From: DATHTC01 sp050262775
GTDB taxonomy: Bacteria > Actinomycetota > Thermoleophilia > Gaiellales > Gaiellaceae
Direction of reading: 5' to 3'
Length of the DNA stretch: 29,522 bases
NCBI GenBank assembly: GCA_050262775.1
Contig: JBLNEO010000111.1
Span: forward strand, 1 to 29,522
The notes beneath the pieces were generated by a model, which worked only from the letters and a program-made list of their open reading frames with translations, had not been told where the DNA came from and did not search any database. Position 1 is the first letter of the stretch. Every line of letters starts with the position of its first letter. Shown here one piece after another: positions 1-6,301 of this stretch. A program made the translations under genes and the position numbers.

Positions 1-318
1 CTCGGCCCGAAGGTGGCGACCGGCGAGACGGCTGGTCTCGACCTGCGCGCTGGCCCGTCCTATGTCGTCGCGCCTCCGAGCAAGCACCCGGACACCGGCG
101 CGCGCTACCGGTGGAAGGGCGCCGCCCCGTGGGAGACGCCGCCGTCGCCGATACCGGCGCGGTTGCGGGTGCACTTCGGGAACCTCGGCCGCGACCGAAA
201 CGGGGTCGCCGAGCCGGTCGGCGAGCTGATTCCGCAGGGTCAGCGGCGCGCCTCGCTGCTCTCGCTTCCGGTAGCCGAACACCTAGATCGTCCTCAGCGG
301 CGCCGCGCCGGCGAGTAG
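1..318 (+). pseudogene. 3' remnant of a prim-pol (bifunctional primase/polymerase) domain protein
   Basis: The frame is open from the left edge of the window. It reads GLDLRAGPSYVVAPPSKHP followed by G-R-Y-W, which resembles the core of the bifunctional DNA primase/polymerase N-terminal domain (the APPS-x-H-P segment precedes the G-x-x-Y-x-W segment). Further on, GELIPQGQRRASLLSL matches the G-E-x-I-P-x-G-x-R-x-x-x-L-x-S-L segment that follows prim-pol domains in many actinobacterial element-encoded replication proteins. The usual helical C-terminus after that is absent: the frame turns into arginine-rich residues and stops at 318, and no other frame resumes the homology. The gene is therefore probably decayed at its 3' end. 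Its beginning lies outside the window. Prim-pol proteins typically belong to plasmids, phages and integrative elements, which fits the nearby tRNA gene. Assignment is by motif only. Confidence 0.55.
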
Positions 319-348
319 CGGCTGTTGCCTCTACCGGCGAAATCTGAG

Positions 349-390
349 GTAGGCACCGGGGTAGGCACCGCACGAGCATTTGCGGCACCT
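349..390. repeat. Direct repeat GTAGGCACCG x2 and overlapping imperfect inverted repeat
   Basis: GTAGGCACCG occurs at 349-358 and again at 361-370. The second copy also forms the left arm of an imperfect inverted repeat: AGGCACCGCA (363-372) faces TGCGGCACCT (381-390) across an 8-base loop, with 8 of 10 positions pairing. It sits in the 127-base gap between the prim-pol remnant and the tRNA 3' end, where an element boundary or recombinase site could be expected. A second short hairpin (TGCGG-CCT-CCGCA, 415-427) follows. Function is unknown, and a terminator for the minus-strand tRNA is an equally simple reading. Confidence 0.35.
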
Positions 391-445
391 GCGCACAGGC
401 GACCCGCGGAACCATGCGGCCTCCGCACAGCCACGCAGGTTCCAA

Positions 446-518
446 TGCCCCCAGCGGGATTCGAACCCGCGCTACCACCTTGAAAGGGTGGCGACCTGGG
501 CCGCTAGTCGATGGGGGC
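446..518 (-). tRNA. tRNA-Glu (anticodon UUC)
   Basis: On the minus strand the 73 bases fold as a complete cloverleaf. The acceptor stem is GCCCCCA/TGGGGGC, the D arm is GAC...GTC, the anticodon stem is CCACC/GGTGG with loop CTTTCAA, and the T arm is GCGGG-TTCGAAT-CCCGC. The discriminator base is A. Loop positions 34-36 read TTC, so the tRNA decodes GAA/GAG (Glu). The CCA end is not encoded. The 3' end points toward the prim-pol remnant at 1-318, the side on which elements integrating into tRNA 3' ends normally lie. Confidence 0.97.
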
Positions 519-526
519 CCGGGCTG

Positions 527-536
527 AGGATAGCCT
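527..536. promoter_or_regulatory. Overlapping divergent -10 boxes for tRNA-Glu and the methyltransferase
   Basis: On the plus strand TAGCCT (531-536) ends six bases before the GTG start at 543. On the minus strand TATCCT (complement of 527-532) ends eight bases before the first base of tRNA-Glu at 518. The two -10-like hexamers share the TA step at 531-532, so one AT-rich point could open in both directions. No TTGACA-like -35 is evident for either. This is a motif-based call without experimental support. Confidence 0.5.
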
Positions 537-542
537 TGGCCC

Positions 543-1304
543 GTGGAGGGCTACGACGCGCCCACGTACGGGGACCGCATCGCCGACGTCTACGACGAGT
601 GGTACGCGGAGCTCGATCCCGCGCCGGCCGTCGAGTTCCTCGCCGGGCTCGCCGGCGAGGGCCGCGCGCTCGAGCTCGCGATCGGGACGGGAAGGATCGC
701 GCTGCCGCTCGCGGAGCGCGGCGTCGAGGTGCACGGCATCGACGCGTCCGAGCGCATGGTCGAGAAGCTGCGCGCGAAGCCCGGCGGCGACCGCATCCCG
801 GTCTCGATCGGCGACTTCGCCGACGTCGGGGTCGAGGGGACGTTCCGCGTCGTCTTCGTCGCGTTCAACACCTTCTTCGCCCTCGAGGACCAGGAGGAGC
901 AGGTCCGCTGCTTCGCCAACGTCGCGTCGCACCTCGACGAGGACGGCGTCTTCGTGATCGAGGCGTTCGTCCCCGACCTCACGCGCTTCGACCGCGGACA
1001 GCGGGTGTCGTCGCCGCGCATGGGGCTCGACCACGTCCTCCTCGACGTCTCGCAGCACGATCCGGTCGCGCAGGTGTCGTTCTCGCAGCACGTCCTGATC
1101 GAGGACGGCCGCACGAGCATCTACCCCGTCCGCGTCCGCTACGCGTGGCCGTCGGAGCTCGACCTGATGGCGCGGCTCGCCGGCCTCCGGCTCCGCGCCC
1201 GTCACGCGGATTGGTCGGGAACGCCGTTCACCGCCGATGCCGGCTCGCACGTATCGGTCTACGAGCGGGTGGCCGCGACGGCCGAGCGCGCCTCGACCTC
1301 GTAG
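543..1304 (+). CDS. Class I SAM-dependent methyltransferase
   Basis: A 253-aa protein with the Rossmann-type SAM-binding motif I at about residues 40-60 (ALELAIGTGRIALPLAERG), an acidic residue ending strand 2 (HGID), and a motif II/III-like segment VVFVAFNTFF at about 100. This is the layout of small cytosolic methyltransferases (Methyltransf_25-like). The substrate cannot be told from sequence. The GTG start at 543 has no Shine-Dalgarno sequence but has TAGCCT placed six bases upstream, so the transcript is probably leaderless. It is divergent from tRNA-Glu and convergent with the small HExxH gene, overlapping that gene's 3' end by 46 bases. Confidence 0.85.
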   Translation: MEGYDAPTYGDRIADVYDEWYAELDPAPAVEFLAGLAGEGRALELAIGTGRIALPLAERGVEVHGIDASERMVEKLRAKPGGDRIPVSIGDFADVGVEGTFRVVFVAFNTFFALEDQEEQVRCFANVASHLDEDGVFVIEAFVPDLTRFDRGQRVSSPRMGLDHVLLDVSQHDPVAQVSFSQHVLIEDGRTSIYPVRVRYAWPSELDLMARLAGLRLRARHADWSGTPFTADAGSHVSVYERVAATAERASTS

Positions 1305-1600
1305 GGGTTGCCGCGGTAGGAGTGGACGACCCAGCTCCAGCAGACGTGGAGCGGGCGGTGCTGCATCTGCCAGACGTGACAGAGCTCGTGCGTGACGAGG
1401 TCGTCGGACGGGTCGGGTCGCCGCACGAGGATCGTGCGCACGAGCGCATAGCCGTGGTAGCGGCGGAAGCCGGGGATGCGGAAGAACCACGGCGCGACCA
1501 CGACGCGGACGCGCCGGACCGACACCGGAGACGGGTAGAGGGAGAGCGTGTCGAGACGTGCCTTCGCCCGCGCGAGCTGCGCGCGGAGCGCGGGGCTCAC
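1259..1600 (-). CDS. Small HExxH zinc-metallopeptidase-like protein
   Basis: A 113-aa protein with the zinc-binding signature HELCH (about residues 71-75, context VTHELCHVWQM). A conserved-looking NPYEVEAR segment lies about 25 residues later and could supply a glutamate as third zinc ligand. The N-terminal part is basic and beta-rich with no membrane segment. Its length fits compact zincin-like domains rather than a full secreted protease. The GTG start overlaps the stop of the upstream 272-aa gene in a 4-base GTGA junction, so it is probably translationally coupled and is the third gene of the ftsH-like operon. Its 3' end overlaps the convergent methyltransferase. Catalytic activity is inferred only from the motif. 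Confidence 0.75.
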   Translation of the reverse strand: MSPALRAQLARAKARLDTLSLYPSPVSVRRVRVVVAPWFFRIPGFRRYHGYALVRTILVRRPDPSDDLVTHELCHVWQMQHRPLHVCWSWVVHSYRGNPYEVEARSAVAATRS

Positions 1601-2415
1601 GAGCTCGACGCGAGGATCGGCGCGAGGAGCATGACTGCGCTCCCCTCCTGCGCCTGGCGGTACTCGTAGGTGAAGAGGTGCGGTCGCGTGAGGCGGTCGA
1701 TCGTCAGGCTCTCGGTGGGGTCGATCTCCGCCGGGCTCGGCGTGTCGTCGGGGCGCGACAGCGTGAGCTGCAGCGGCCGGTCGAGCTCGACGTCGAAGTC
1801 GCGCTCCTGGAAGAAGAGGGCCCGCGGCGCCGCGTCCTCCCCCGTGTCGGTCTGGACGGGCGGGAGCAGCGCGATCACGGACTTCGCGTCCGTGTACTTG
1901 AACGTGTACAGGGCGAGCTCGAGCGCCTCGCGGCGGAGCAGCCGGTAGCGCGCGGGCGTGGGCTCGCCCTTGTCGATCGCGCAGTTGTCGCCGAGCCCGC
2001 AGAGGACGTACATCAGCGAGTTGTCCGTCTCGACCACCTGCGTGTCCTCCGCCGAGCCCTGCTCGGGCCGGATCGCGACCCAGCGGATCGGCACGTCCGT
2101 CTCGCCCGACTTCACCGAGGGCGGGCCGGCGAACACGAGCACGAGCTGCGACCCGTCGGCGTGCGTGTAGCGCTCCGCGACGTAGTCGGCGATCTCCTTC
2201 GGCCGGGCGGAGTCCTTGCCCCCGGGCTCCCAGGGCGACCAGGCGGCGTGCTTCGCGCGGGTGTCGGAGTCCGCGAGCAGGAGCCCGGCGCCGATCGCCA
2301 CACCCGCGAGGACTGCGAGCCCGAGGTAGGCGAGCGCGAAGCGGAGGCGGTGCACCCGCTCCTCGTCGCCGCGTCGGGGCCCGACGAGGACCTCGGGCTC
2401 CGGCTCGGGCGTCAC
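1597..2415 (-). CDS. Single-TM membrane protein of unknown function
   Basis: A 272-aa protein that I do not recognise as a named family. It has a short acidic and basic cytosolic N-terminus (about residues 1-24), one hydrophobic segment at about 25-48 (LAYLGLAVLAGVAIGAGLLL), and a soluble, probably extracytoplasmic domain of about 220 residues with two cysteines (CGLGDNC, about 130-136) that could pair. The GTG start at 2415 is chosen because it overlaps the ftsH-like stop by four bases (GTGA). The frame continues upstream only as a shadow of ftsH. Its position between the FtsH-like protease and a small HExxH protein suggests an adaptor or partner in the same membrane complex. This is an inference from context alone. 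Confidence 0.75.
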   Translation of the reverse strand: MTPEPEPEVLVGPRRGDEERVHRLRFALAYLGLAVLAGVAIGAGLLLADSDTRAKHAAWSPWEPGGKDSARPKEIADYVAERYTHADGSQLVLVFAGPPSVKSGETDVPIRWVAIRPEQGSAEDTQVVETDNSLMYVLCGLGDNCAIDKGEPTPARYRLLRREALELALYTFKYTDAKSVIALLPPVQTDTGEDAAPRALFFQERDFDVELDRPLQLTLSRPDDTPSPAEIDPTESLTIDRLTRPHLFTYEYRQAQEGSAVMLLAPILASSS

Positions 2416-4823
2416 ACCCTCGGCCACGTCGCTTCGTTCCCGTAGTCGAGCTCGGGCCGCCGGAGCTCCTGCCGGTCGAGCAGCGCGACGAGGTCGTCGC
2501 CGTAGATCTCCTTGCGCTCGACGAGCTCGTCCGCCACGCGCTCGACCGCCTCCTTGTTCAGGAGCATGAGGTTGTGCGCCTTCACGTAGGCCTGGCCGAG
2601 GATCTGCGCGGCGGTCGCGCGCTTGTGCGGGTCGCCGAGCACCGAGCCGATCGGGTTCTCGCTCATCATCCCGCCGCCCGTCGCGACGCGGTTCATGATC
2701 TGGAGGCCGATCTGCTCGAAGCGCTTCATCACGCGCTCGCGTGCCTGGTCCTCGTTCTCGTCCGCCATCGGCGTCACGTCGACGGGCTCGGGGCCCATCG
2801 CGGAGGCGCCGACCATCAGCGCCGCCTGGAACGTGCAGCTCTGGACGTCGCCGCCGACGCCGTTCGAGTTCTCGCCGTAGAACACCCGCTCGGCCGCCAT
2901 CGCGCCCAGGCCCCAGATCAGCCGTGCCATCTCCTCGCTGCGGAACCGGCTGAAGCGCTCCTCCTTCTCGAGTGCCTGGTGGTGGCCGAGCGAGCCGCCG
3001 CGCATCTTGATCGACAGCCGGGTCGACTCGGCGCCCTCCATGTAGACGTGGCCCGCGACGGCGTGCCCCGCCTCGTGGACCGCGACCGCGCGCGTCTCCT
3101 TGTCGATGTAGTCGATCCCGACGGCGGTGCCGGACTCGATCGTCGTCATCGCCTCGACGATGTCGTCCCACCCGAAGCGGTCGCGCCCCGTGTGGTGGGC
3201 GATCGTCAGCGCCATCGAGCAGACCTGGTCGATCATCGCCGGCGAGTAGCCGTTCGTGATCCGCGCGAGCTCGTCGCGCCGCTCCGCGCGGTCGAGGTCG
3301 GGGTCGTGCGCGACCCGCGAGATGTAGAGGTCGAAGACGTCGAGGCGGTCCTGCTTCGTCGGCGTGCGGAACCAGACGTGGCGGCCCATGCGGCCCGGCC
3401 GGATCAGCGCGGGGTCGAGCCGGTCGAGCGGCACGTTCGTCGCGCCGATGAAGTAGATCTGCTCGCTGCGCGGCCTCGGCGGCGGGAGCCGCAGCGACCT
3501 GCCGCCGACGCGGCGCGGGACGACGTAGGTCGCGTCGAGGAACGTGTTGAGCTTGTTCGTGACGACCCGCTTGCCGAACGGCGGGTTGTCGATCCCGTCC
3601 ATGACCACGAGCAGCTGGTTGAGCGCGAGCCCGCCGCCCATCCCCATCCCGGGGAACATGAAGTTGACGATCCCGTTCAGGCGCTGCTCCAGGCCCGACC
3701 GGTAGGGCAGCGACGGCGTCGAGCGCTCGGCGAACAGCCGCTCGCGCCACGCCCGCGTCTCGAGGATCAGGTCGCCGCTCGGGTTGAGCGCGCCCATCGG
3801 GCCGTAGAAGAGGTAGTCCTGCGGGTCCCACGGCGTGAAGCCGCCGCCGCCCGCGCCGCCCATGCCGGGGTTGAGCGTCTGCCGGCGCATCCCCACGGCG
3901 TCGATCTCGTCGATGAAGACGATGCACTGGCCGCCCCACTTGCGGGCGAGCTTCTTGGCCTTGCGTGCGACGAAGCGGACGACGATCGCGTCGATGCCGA
4001 TGAACGTCGCGGCGAAACCGGAGCCCGGGATCGACACGAACGGCGAGTTGAACCCGGTCGCGATCGCCTTCGCGAGCATCGTCTTGCCGGTCCCCGGCGC
4101 GCCGAGGAAGAGGAGGCCCCGCTCGCGCTTGCCGCCCGCCTTCTCGAACGCCTCGCCGGACTGCCAGAGGGCGACGACGCGCCGCACCTCCTCCTTCGCC
4201 TCGGCCTGTCCGCGGACGTCACCCAGACGGACGCCCCACTCCGCGTCGCCCGGCTCGAACCCGCGAACCTGCGTGAGGTTCATCGCCAGCAGGGGGCCGA
4301 ACATGATCGCGAAGTTCGCGAAGAAGAGGAAGAAGACGAAGACGACCTGGATCCAGAGCTGCGGTTGGCTCGCGATGTAGCCGAGCTTGTCCCAGAGCCA
4401 CGGGAAGGTCCCGAGCCAGCTCGTCCCGGCCGGGACCGCCGTCAGCCAGAGGACGGTCGCGAGGATCACGACGAAGACGGCGAAGCGCAGCCAGAAGCGC
4501 CAGAACCACACGCGCCGCCGCGCGACGACGTCCTCCTCGCGCAGGTCCCGGCTGTCGGATCCGAAGAGGCTCGGCCACGGGATCGCGCGCTTGAAGATCA
4601 GGTCGATCAGCCCGCGGAACGCGATCACGACGAGGAACGTGCCGAGGAGCGAGGCGGCGAGGCTCCACGAGCGCACCTCGTGGAACCAGATGAACGCCGC
4701 GGGGCTCGTCAGGAGCGCGACCGCGGTCGCCGAGCGGCGCAGGCGGCGCCACTGGTCCGCGAGGATCATGGCGGAGTCGTTCATCCCGCCCGCACCGGCC
4801 AGCCCCTGCTCGGCCGTCGCCAT
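2412..4823 (-). CDS. ftsH: FtsH-like AAA+ membrane metalloprotease (variant with inserts)
   Basis: An 803-aa protein, longer than the usual 600-700 residues of FtsH. Four hydrophobic segments lie at about 31-50, 54-77, 106-129 and 155-178, where classical FtsH has two. The AAA domain has Walker A GAPGTGKT (241-248), a pore-loop aromatic in TFIG (about 273-276, F-V-G in classical FtsH), Walker B IVFIDEID (301-308) and a second region of homology with ATN and RPGR (461-478). About 85 glycine- and proline-rich residues are inserted between Walker B and LNQLLV (401), and another roughly 45 before IGATN. The peptidase domain has HEAGH (583-587) and a later GGDVQ aspartate as probable third zinc ligand. 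The start is ATG 4823, with TACCCT six bases upstream and no Shine-Dalgarno sequence; ATG 4784 is an alternative. It heads a three-gene operon and should degrade misfolded membrane proteins. Confidence 0.9.
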   Translation of the reverse strand: MATAEQGLAGAGGMNDSAMILADQWRRLRRSATAVALLTSPAAFIWFHEVRSWSLAASLLGTFLVVIAFRGLIDLIFKRAIPWPSLFGSDSRDLREEDVVARRRVWFWRFWLRFAVFVVILATVLWLTAVPAGTSWLGTFPWLWDKLGYIASQPQLWIQVVFVFFLFFANFAIMFGPLLAMNLTQVRGFEPGDAEWGVRLGDVRGQAEAKEEVRRVVALWQSGEAFEKAGGKRERGLLFLGAPGTGKTMLAKAIATGFNSPFVSIPGSGFAATFIGIDAIVVRFVARKAKKLARKWGGQCIVFIDEIDAVGMRRQTLNPGMGGAGGGGFTPWDPQDYLFYGPMGALNPSGDLILETRAWRERLFAERSTPSLPYRSGLEQRLNGIVNFMFPGMGMGGGLALNQLLVVMDGIDNPPFGKRVVTNKLNTFLDATYVVPRRVGGRSLRLPPPRPRSEQIYFIGATNVPLDRLDPALIRPGRMGRHVWFRTPTKQDRLDVFDLYISRVAHDPDLDRAERRDELARITNGYSPAMIDQVCSMALTIAHHTGRDRFGWDDIVEAMTTIESGTAVGIDYIDKETRAVAVHEAGHAVAGHVYMEGAESTRLSIKMRGGSLGHHQALEKEERFSRFRSEEMARLIWGLGAMAAERVFYGENSNGVGGDVQSCTFQAALMVGASAMGPEPVDVTPMADENEDQARERVMKRFEQIGLQIMNRVATGGGMMSENPIGSVLGDPHKRATAAQILGQAYVKAHNLMLLNKEAVERVADELVERKEIYGDDLVALLDRQELRRPELDYGNEATWPRV

Positions 4824-4829
4824 GGGCGA

Positions 4830-4835
4830 AGGGTA
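4830..4835 (-). promoter_or_regulatory. Leaderless -10 box of the ftsH-like operon
   Basis: TACCCT on the minus strand is followed by exactly six bases (TCGCCC) and then ATG at 4823. TANNNT about seven bases before the first coding base is the known signature of leaderless actinobacterial transcripts. No ribosome-binding site is present, which agrees with that. No clear -35 is visible. Confidence 0.55.
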
Positions 4836-4845
4836 GTGAAAGACC

Positions 4846-4858
4846 GCACAGAGTGTGC
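4846..4858. promoter_or_regulatory. Perfect palindrome GCACA-GAG-TGTGC, candidate operator
   Basis: A 5-base inverted repeat with a 3-base spacer lies in the 51-base divergent gap between the ftsH-like gene and the M48 protease. It is about 11 bases upstream of the ftsH -10 and 17 bases before the M48 start, a position from which one regulator could control both genes. The repeat is short and could arise by chance. Confidence 0.35.
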
Positions 4859-4874
4859 TTCGGATTGGAGTTAG

Positions 4875-5963
4875 GTGTCCGTTAAGGAGCAGGAGCCGTT
4901 CTCGCACGCGGAGGTCGACCGCGGGAGGCGCTACCACCGTCCCCGCTACCGCGCGCTCGTCGCCGACCTCGCGCTGTCGCTGGCCGTGCTGGGCGTGTTC
5001 GCCGCCTGGCGGCCCGACCTCGGCCTCCGCCCGTGGCTGGAGGCGCCGGCGGTGACGGCGCTCGTTCTCGTGTCGGCGGCGCTCGTGCGCCTGCCCCTCT
5101 CGTGGTGGAGCGGCTACGTGCACGAGCACCGGTGGGGTCTCTCGACGCAGACGCCGGGCGGGTGGCTCGCGGATCGCGCGAAGGCGCTCGGGGTGGGCGT
5201 CGTGCTGACGGCGGCCGCGACGACCGGGCTCGTCGCGATCGCGCGGTCGGCGCCCACGTGGTGGCCGCTCGTCGCGGCGGCGGCGGGCGCGCTCCTCGTG
5301 CTCGTGCTCGGGTTCCTCGCGCCGGTCGTGCTCGAGCCCCTCTTCAACCGGTTCCGTCCGCTCGACGACGGCGAGCTGCGCCGCTCGCTGCTCGCCCTCG
5401 CCGACCGCGCGGGCGCCCCGGTGCGGGACGTCCTCGTCGCCGACGCCTCGCGCCGCACCACGAAGACGAACGCCTACGTCTCCGGCATCGGACGCACGCG
5501 CCGGGTCGTCCTCTACGACACGTTCCTCGCCGCCGCCGACCCCGCCGCGATCGGCGTCGTCGCCGCGCACGAGCTCGCGCACCGGCGCGAGCGGCACGTC
5601 GCCAAGCTGACGCTCCTCGGCATGGCCGGCGCGGCGGCAGCCGTGCTCGTCCTCTGGGCCGTCCTCGGGCACCGCGTCGCGAATCCCGATTGGATCCCCG
5701 TCGCCCTGCTCGTGCTCGCCCTGCTCGAGCTCGTCGCGACGCCCGCGCTCGCGTGGGTCTCCCGCCGGTACGAGCGCGACGCGGACCGGATCGCGCTCGA
5801 GGTGACCCGCGACCCGGCGGCGTTCGAGCGGGCCTTTCGGACGCTCGCGGACACGAACGTCGCCGACCTCGACCCGCCGCGTCTCGTGCGCGCGCTGCTG
5901 CTCACGCACCCGCCGTTGCCGGAGCGCATCGAGGCGGGGCGGCGGTGGTCGCGGGCCGGCTAG
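4875..5963 (+). CDS. M48 family membrane metalloprotease (Ste24/CAAX prenyl protease type)
   Basis: A 362-aa protein with hydrophobic segments at about 28-45, 55-75, 105-123, 130-153, 247-265 and 272-295. The zinc site is HELAH (232-236), and Y-E-R-D-A-D at about 299-304 provides the third ligand glutamate. The segment EHRWGLSTQTPGGWLAD (about 84-100) and TKTNAYVSGIGRTRRVVLYDT (about 196-216) are characteristic of the M48A CAAX-protease branch, which is larger than HtpX (about 290 aa). Bacterial members are thought to act in membrane-protein quality control, since prenylated CAAX substrates are lacking. The GTG start at 4875 has GGAG four bases upstream. It is divergent from the ftsH-like operon, and HtpX/FtsH cooperation in other bacteria makes the pairing meaningful. 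Confidence 0.9.
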   Translation: MSVKEQEPFSHAEVDRGRRYHRPRYRALVADLALSLAVLGVFAAWRPDLGLRPWLEAPAVTALVLVSAALVRLPLSWWSGYVHEHRWGLSTQTPGGWLADRAKALGVGVVLTAAATTGLVAIARSAPTWWPLVAAAAGALLVLVLGFLAPVVLEPLFNRFRPLDDGELRRSLLALADRAGAPVRDVLVADASRRTTKTNAYVSGIGRTRRVVLYDTFLAAADPAAIGVVAAHELAHRRERHVAKLTLLGMAGAAAAVLVLWAVLGHRVANPDWIPVALLVLALLELVATPALAWVSRRYERDADRIALEVTRDPAAFERAFRTLADTNVADLDPPRLVRALLLTHPPLPERIEAGRRWSRAG

Positions 5964-6022
5964 CCGAACGGCCAGTGCGGCGCTCCCGGATCGGGGCGCT
6001 CCCTGCCGCGCGCCGCGGCAAA

Positions 6023-6037
6023 TTCCCGAGGCGGGAA
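6023..6037. promoter_or_regulatory. Perfect palindrome TTCCCG-AGG-CGGGAA
   Basis: A 6-base inverted repeat with a 3-base spacer, 59 bases after the M48 protease stop and 265 bases before the oxidase ATG. There is no T-tract, so an intrinsic terminator is unlikely unless weak. A dyad-binding regulator of the oxidase is possible but unproven. Confidence 0.35.
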
Positions 6038-6150
6038 CCGCGCATTTGGTGACGCACCGCACAAGCACCCGGAGAAGGGTCGTGACATTCGTACCTGTTA
6101 CTCCCGCAAGGCTGGAGGGGGAAGCCCGGGATCGAAAAGGAGGTCGATCT

Positions 6151-6201
6151 GTGCGACGCCACTGCGGGGTTTCCGCGTCGCGACCCACCGCTCGCGCCTA
6201 G
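6151..6201 (+). CDS. Possible upstream leader peptide (16 aa) of the multicopper oxidase
   Basis: AAGGAGGT (6137-6144), a full match to the anti-Shine-Dalgarno sequence, lies six bases before GTG 6151. The frame then encodes MRRHCGVSASRPTARA and stops with TAG at 6199-6201, 100 bases before the oxidase ATG. This is the strongest ribosome-binding site I can see in the window, yet it serves only a short ORF containing an adjacent His-Cys pair. A regulatory uORF is plausible; copper- or cysteine-responsive leader peptides are known in other bacteria. It could also be a chance ORF in a structured leader. Confidence 0.4.
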   Translation: MRRHCGVSASRPTARA

Positions 6202-6301
6202 TTCGAGCACGGGACCTCACTGCGGATTCCTCGGTTGATCCAGCCGGACCCATCGTCGGCCACGAGGCCGGCGACCCGGCTTCACCTCGAGGGAGAACAC
6301 C

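Larger units (their letters stand above)
5964..6301 (+). other. 338-base leader/intergenic region before the multicopper oxidase
   Basis: No full-length gene is supported here. The region holds a perfect inverted repeat (6023-6037), a very strong ribosome-binding site with a 16-codon ORF (6137-6201), and CACTGCGG twice (6160-6167 and 6218-6225). GGAGA upstream of the oxidase ATG at 6302 serves as its ribosome-binding site. If the promoter lies near 6040-6080 the oxidase mRNA would have a leader of more than 200 bases, which is unusual here because other operon heads look leaderless. I compared the 6100-6240 stretch with the cobalamin and c-di-AMP riboswitch cores and found no convincing match. 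Confidence 0.5.

Noticed and set aside
1597..3939. A very long minus-strand frame running from inside ftsH into the 272-aa gene
   Set aside because: Only the part after GTG 2415 looks like protein. The upstream portion is arginine/proline-rich and is the ftsH sequence read in another frame.
4824..6188. Extension of the ftsH frame upstream to 6188
   Set aside because: That part is antisense to the M48 protease, has shadow-like composition, and the leaderless box supports ATG 4823.
6084..6240. A riboswitch (cobalamin or c-di-AMP type) in the oxidase leader
   Set aside because: GGGGGAAGCCC and GCCACTG pieces recall riboswitch cores, but the order and the other conserved boxes are missing.
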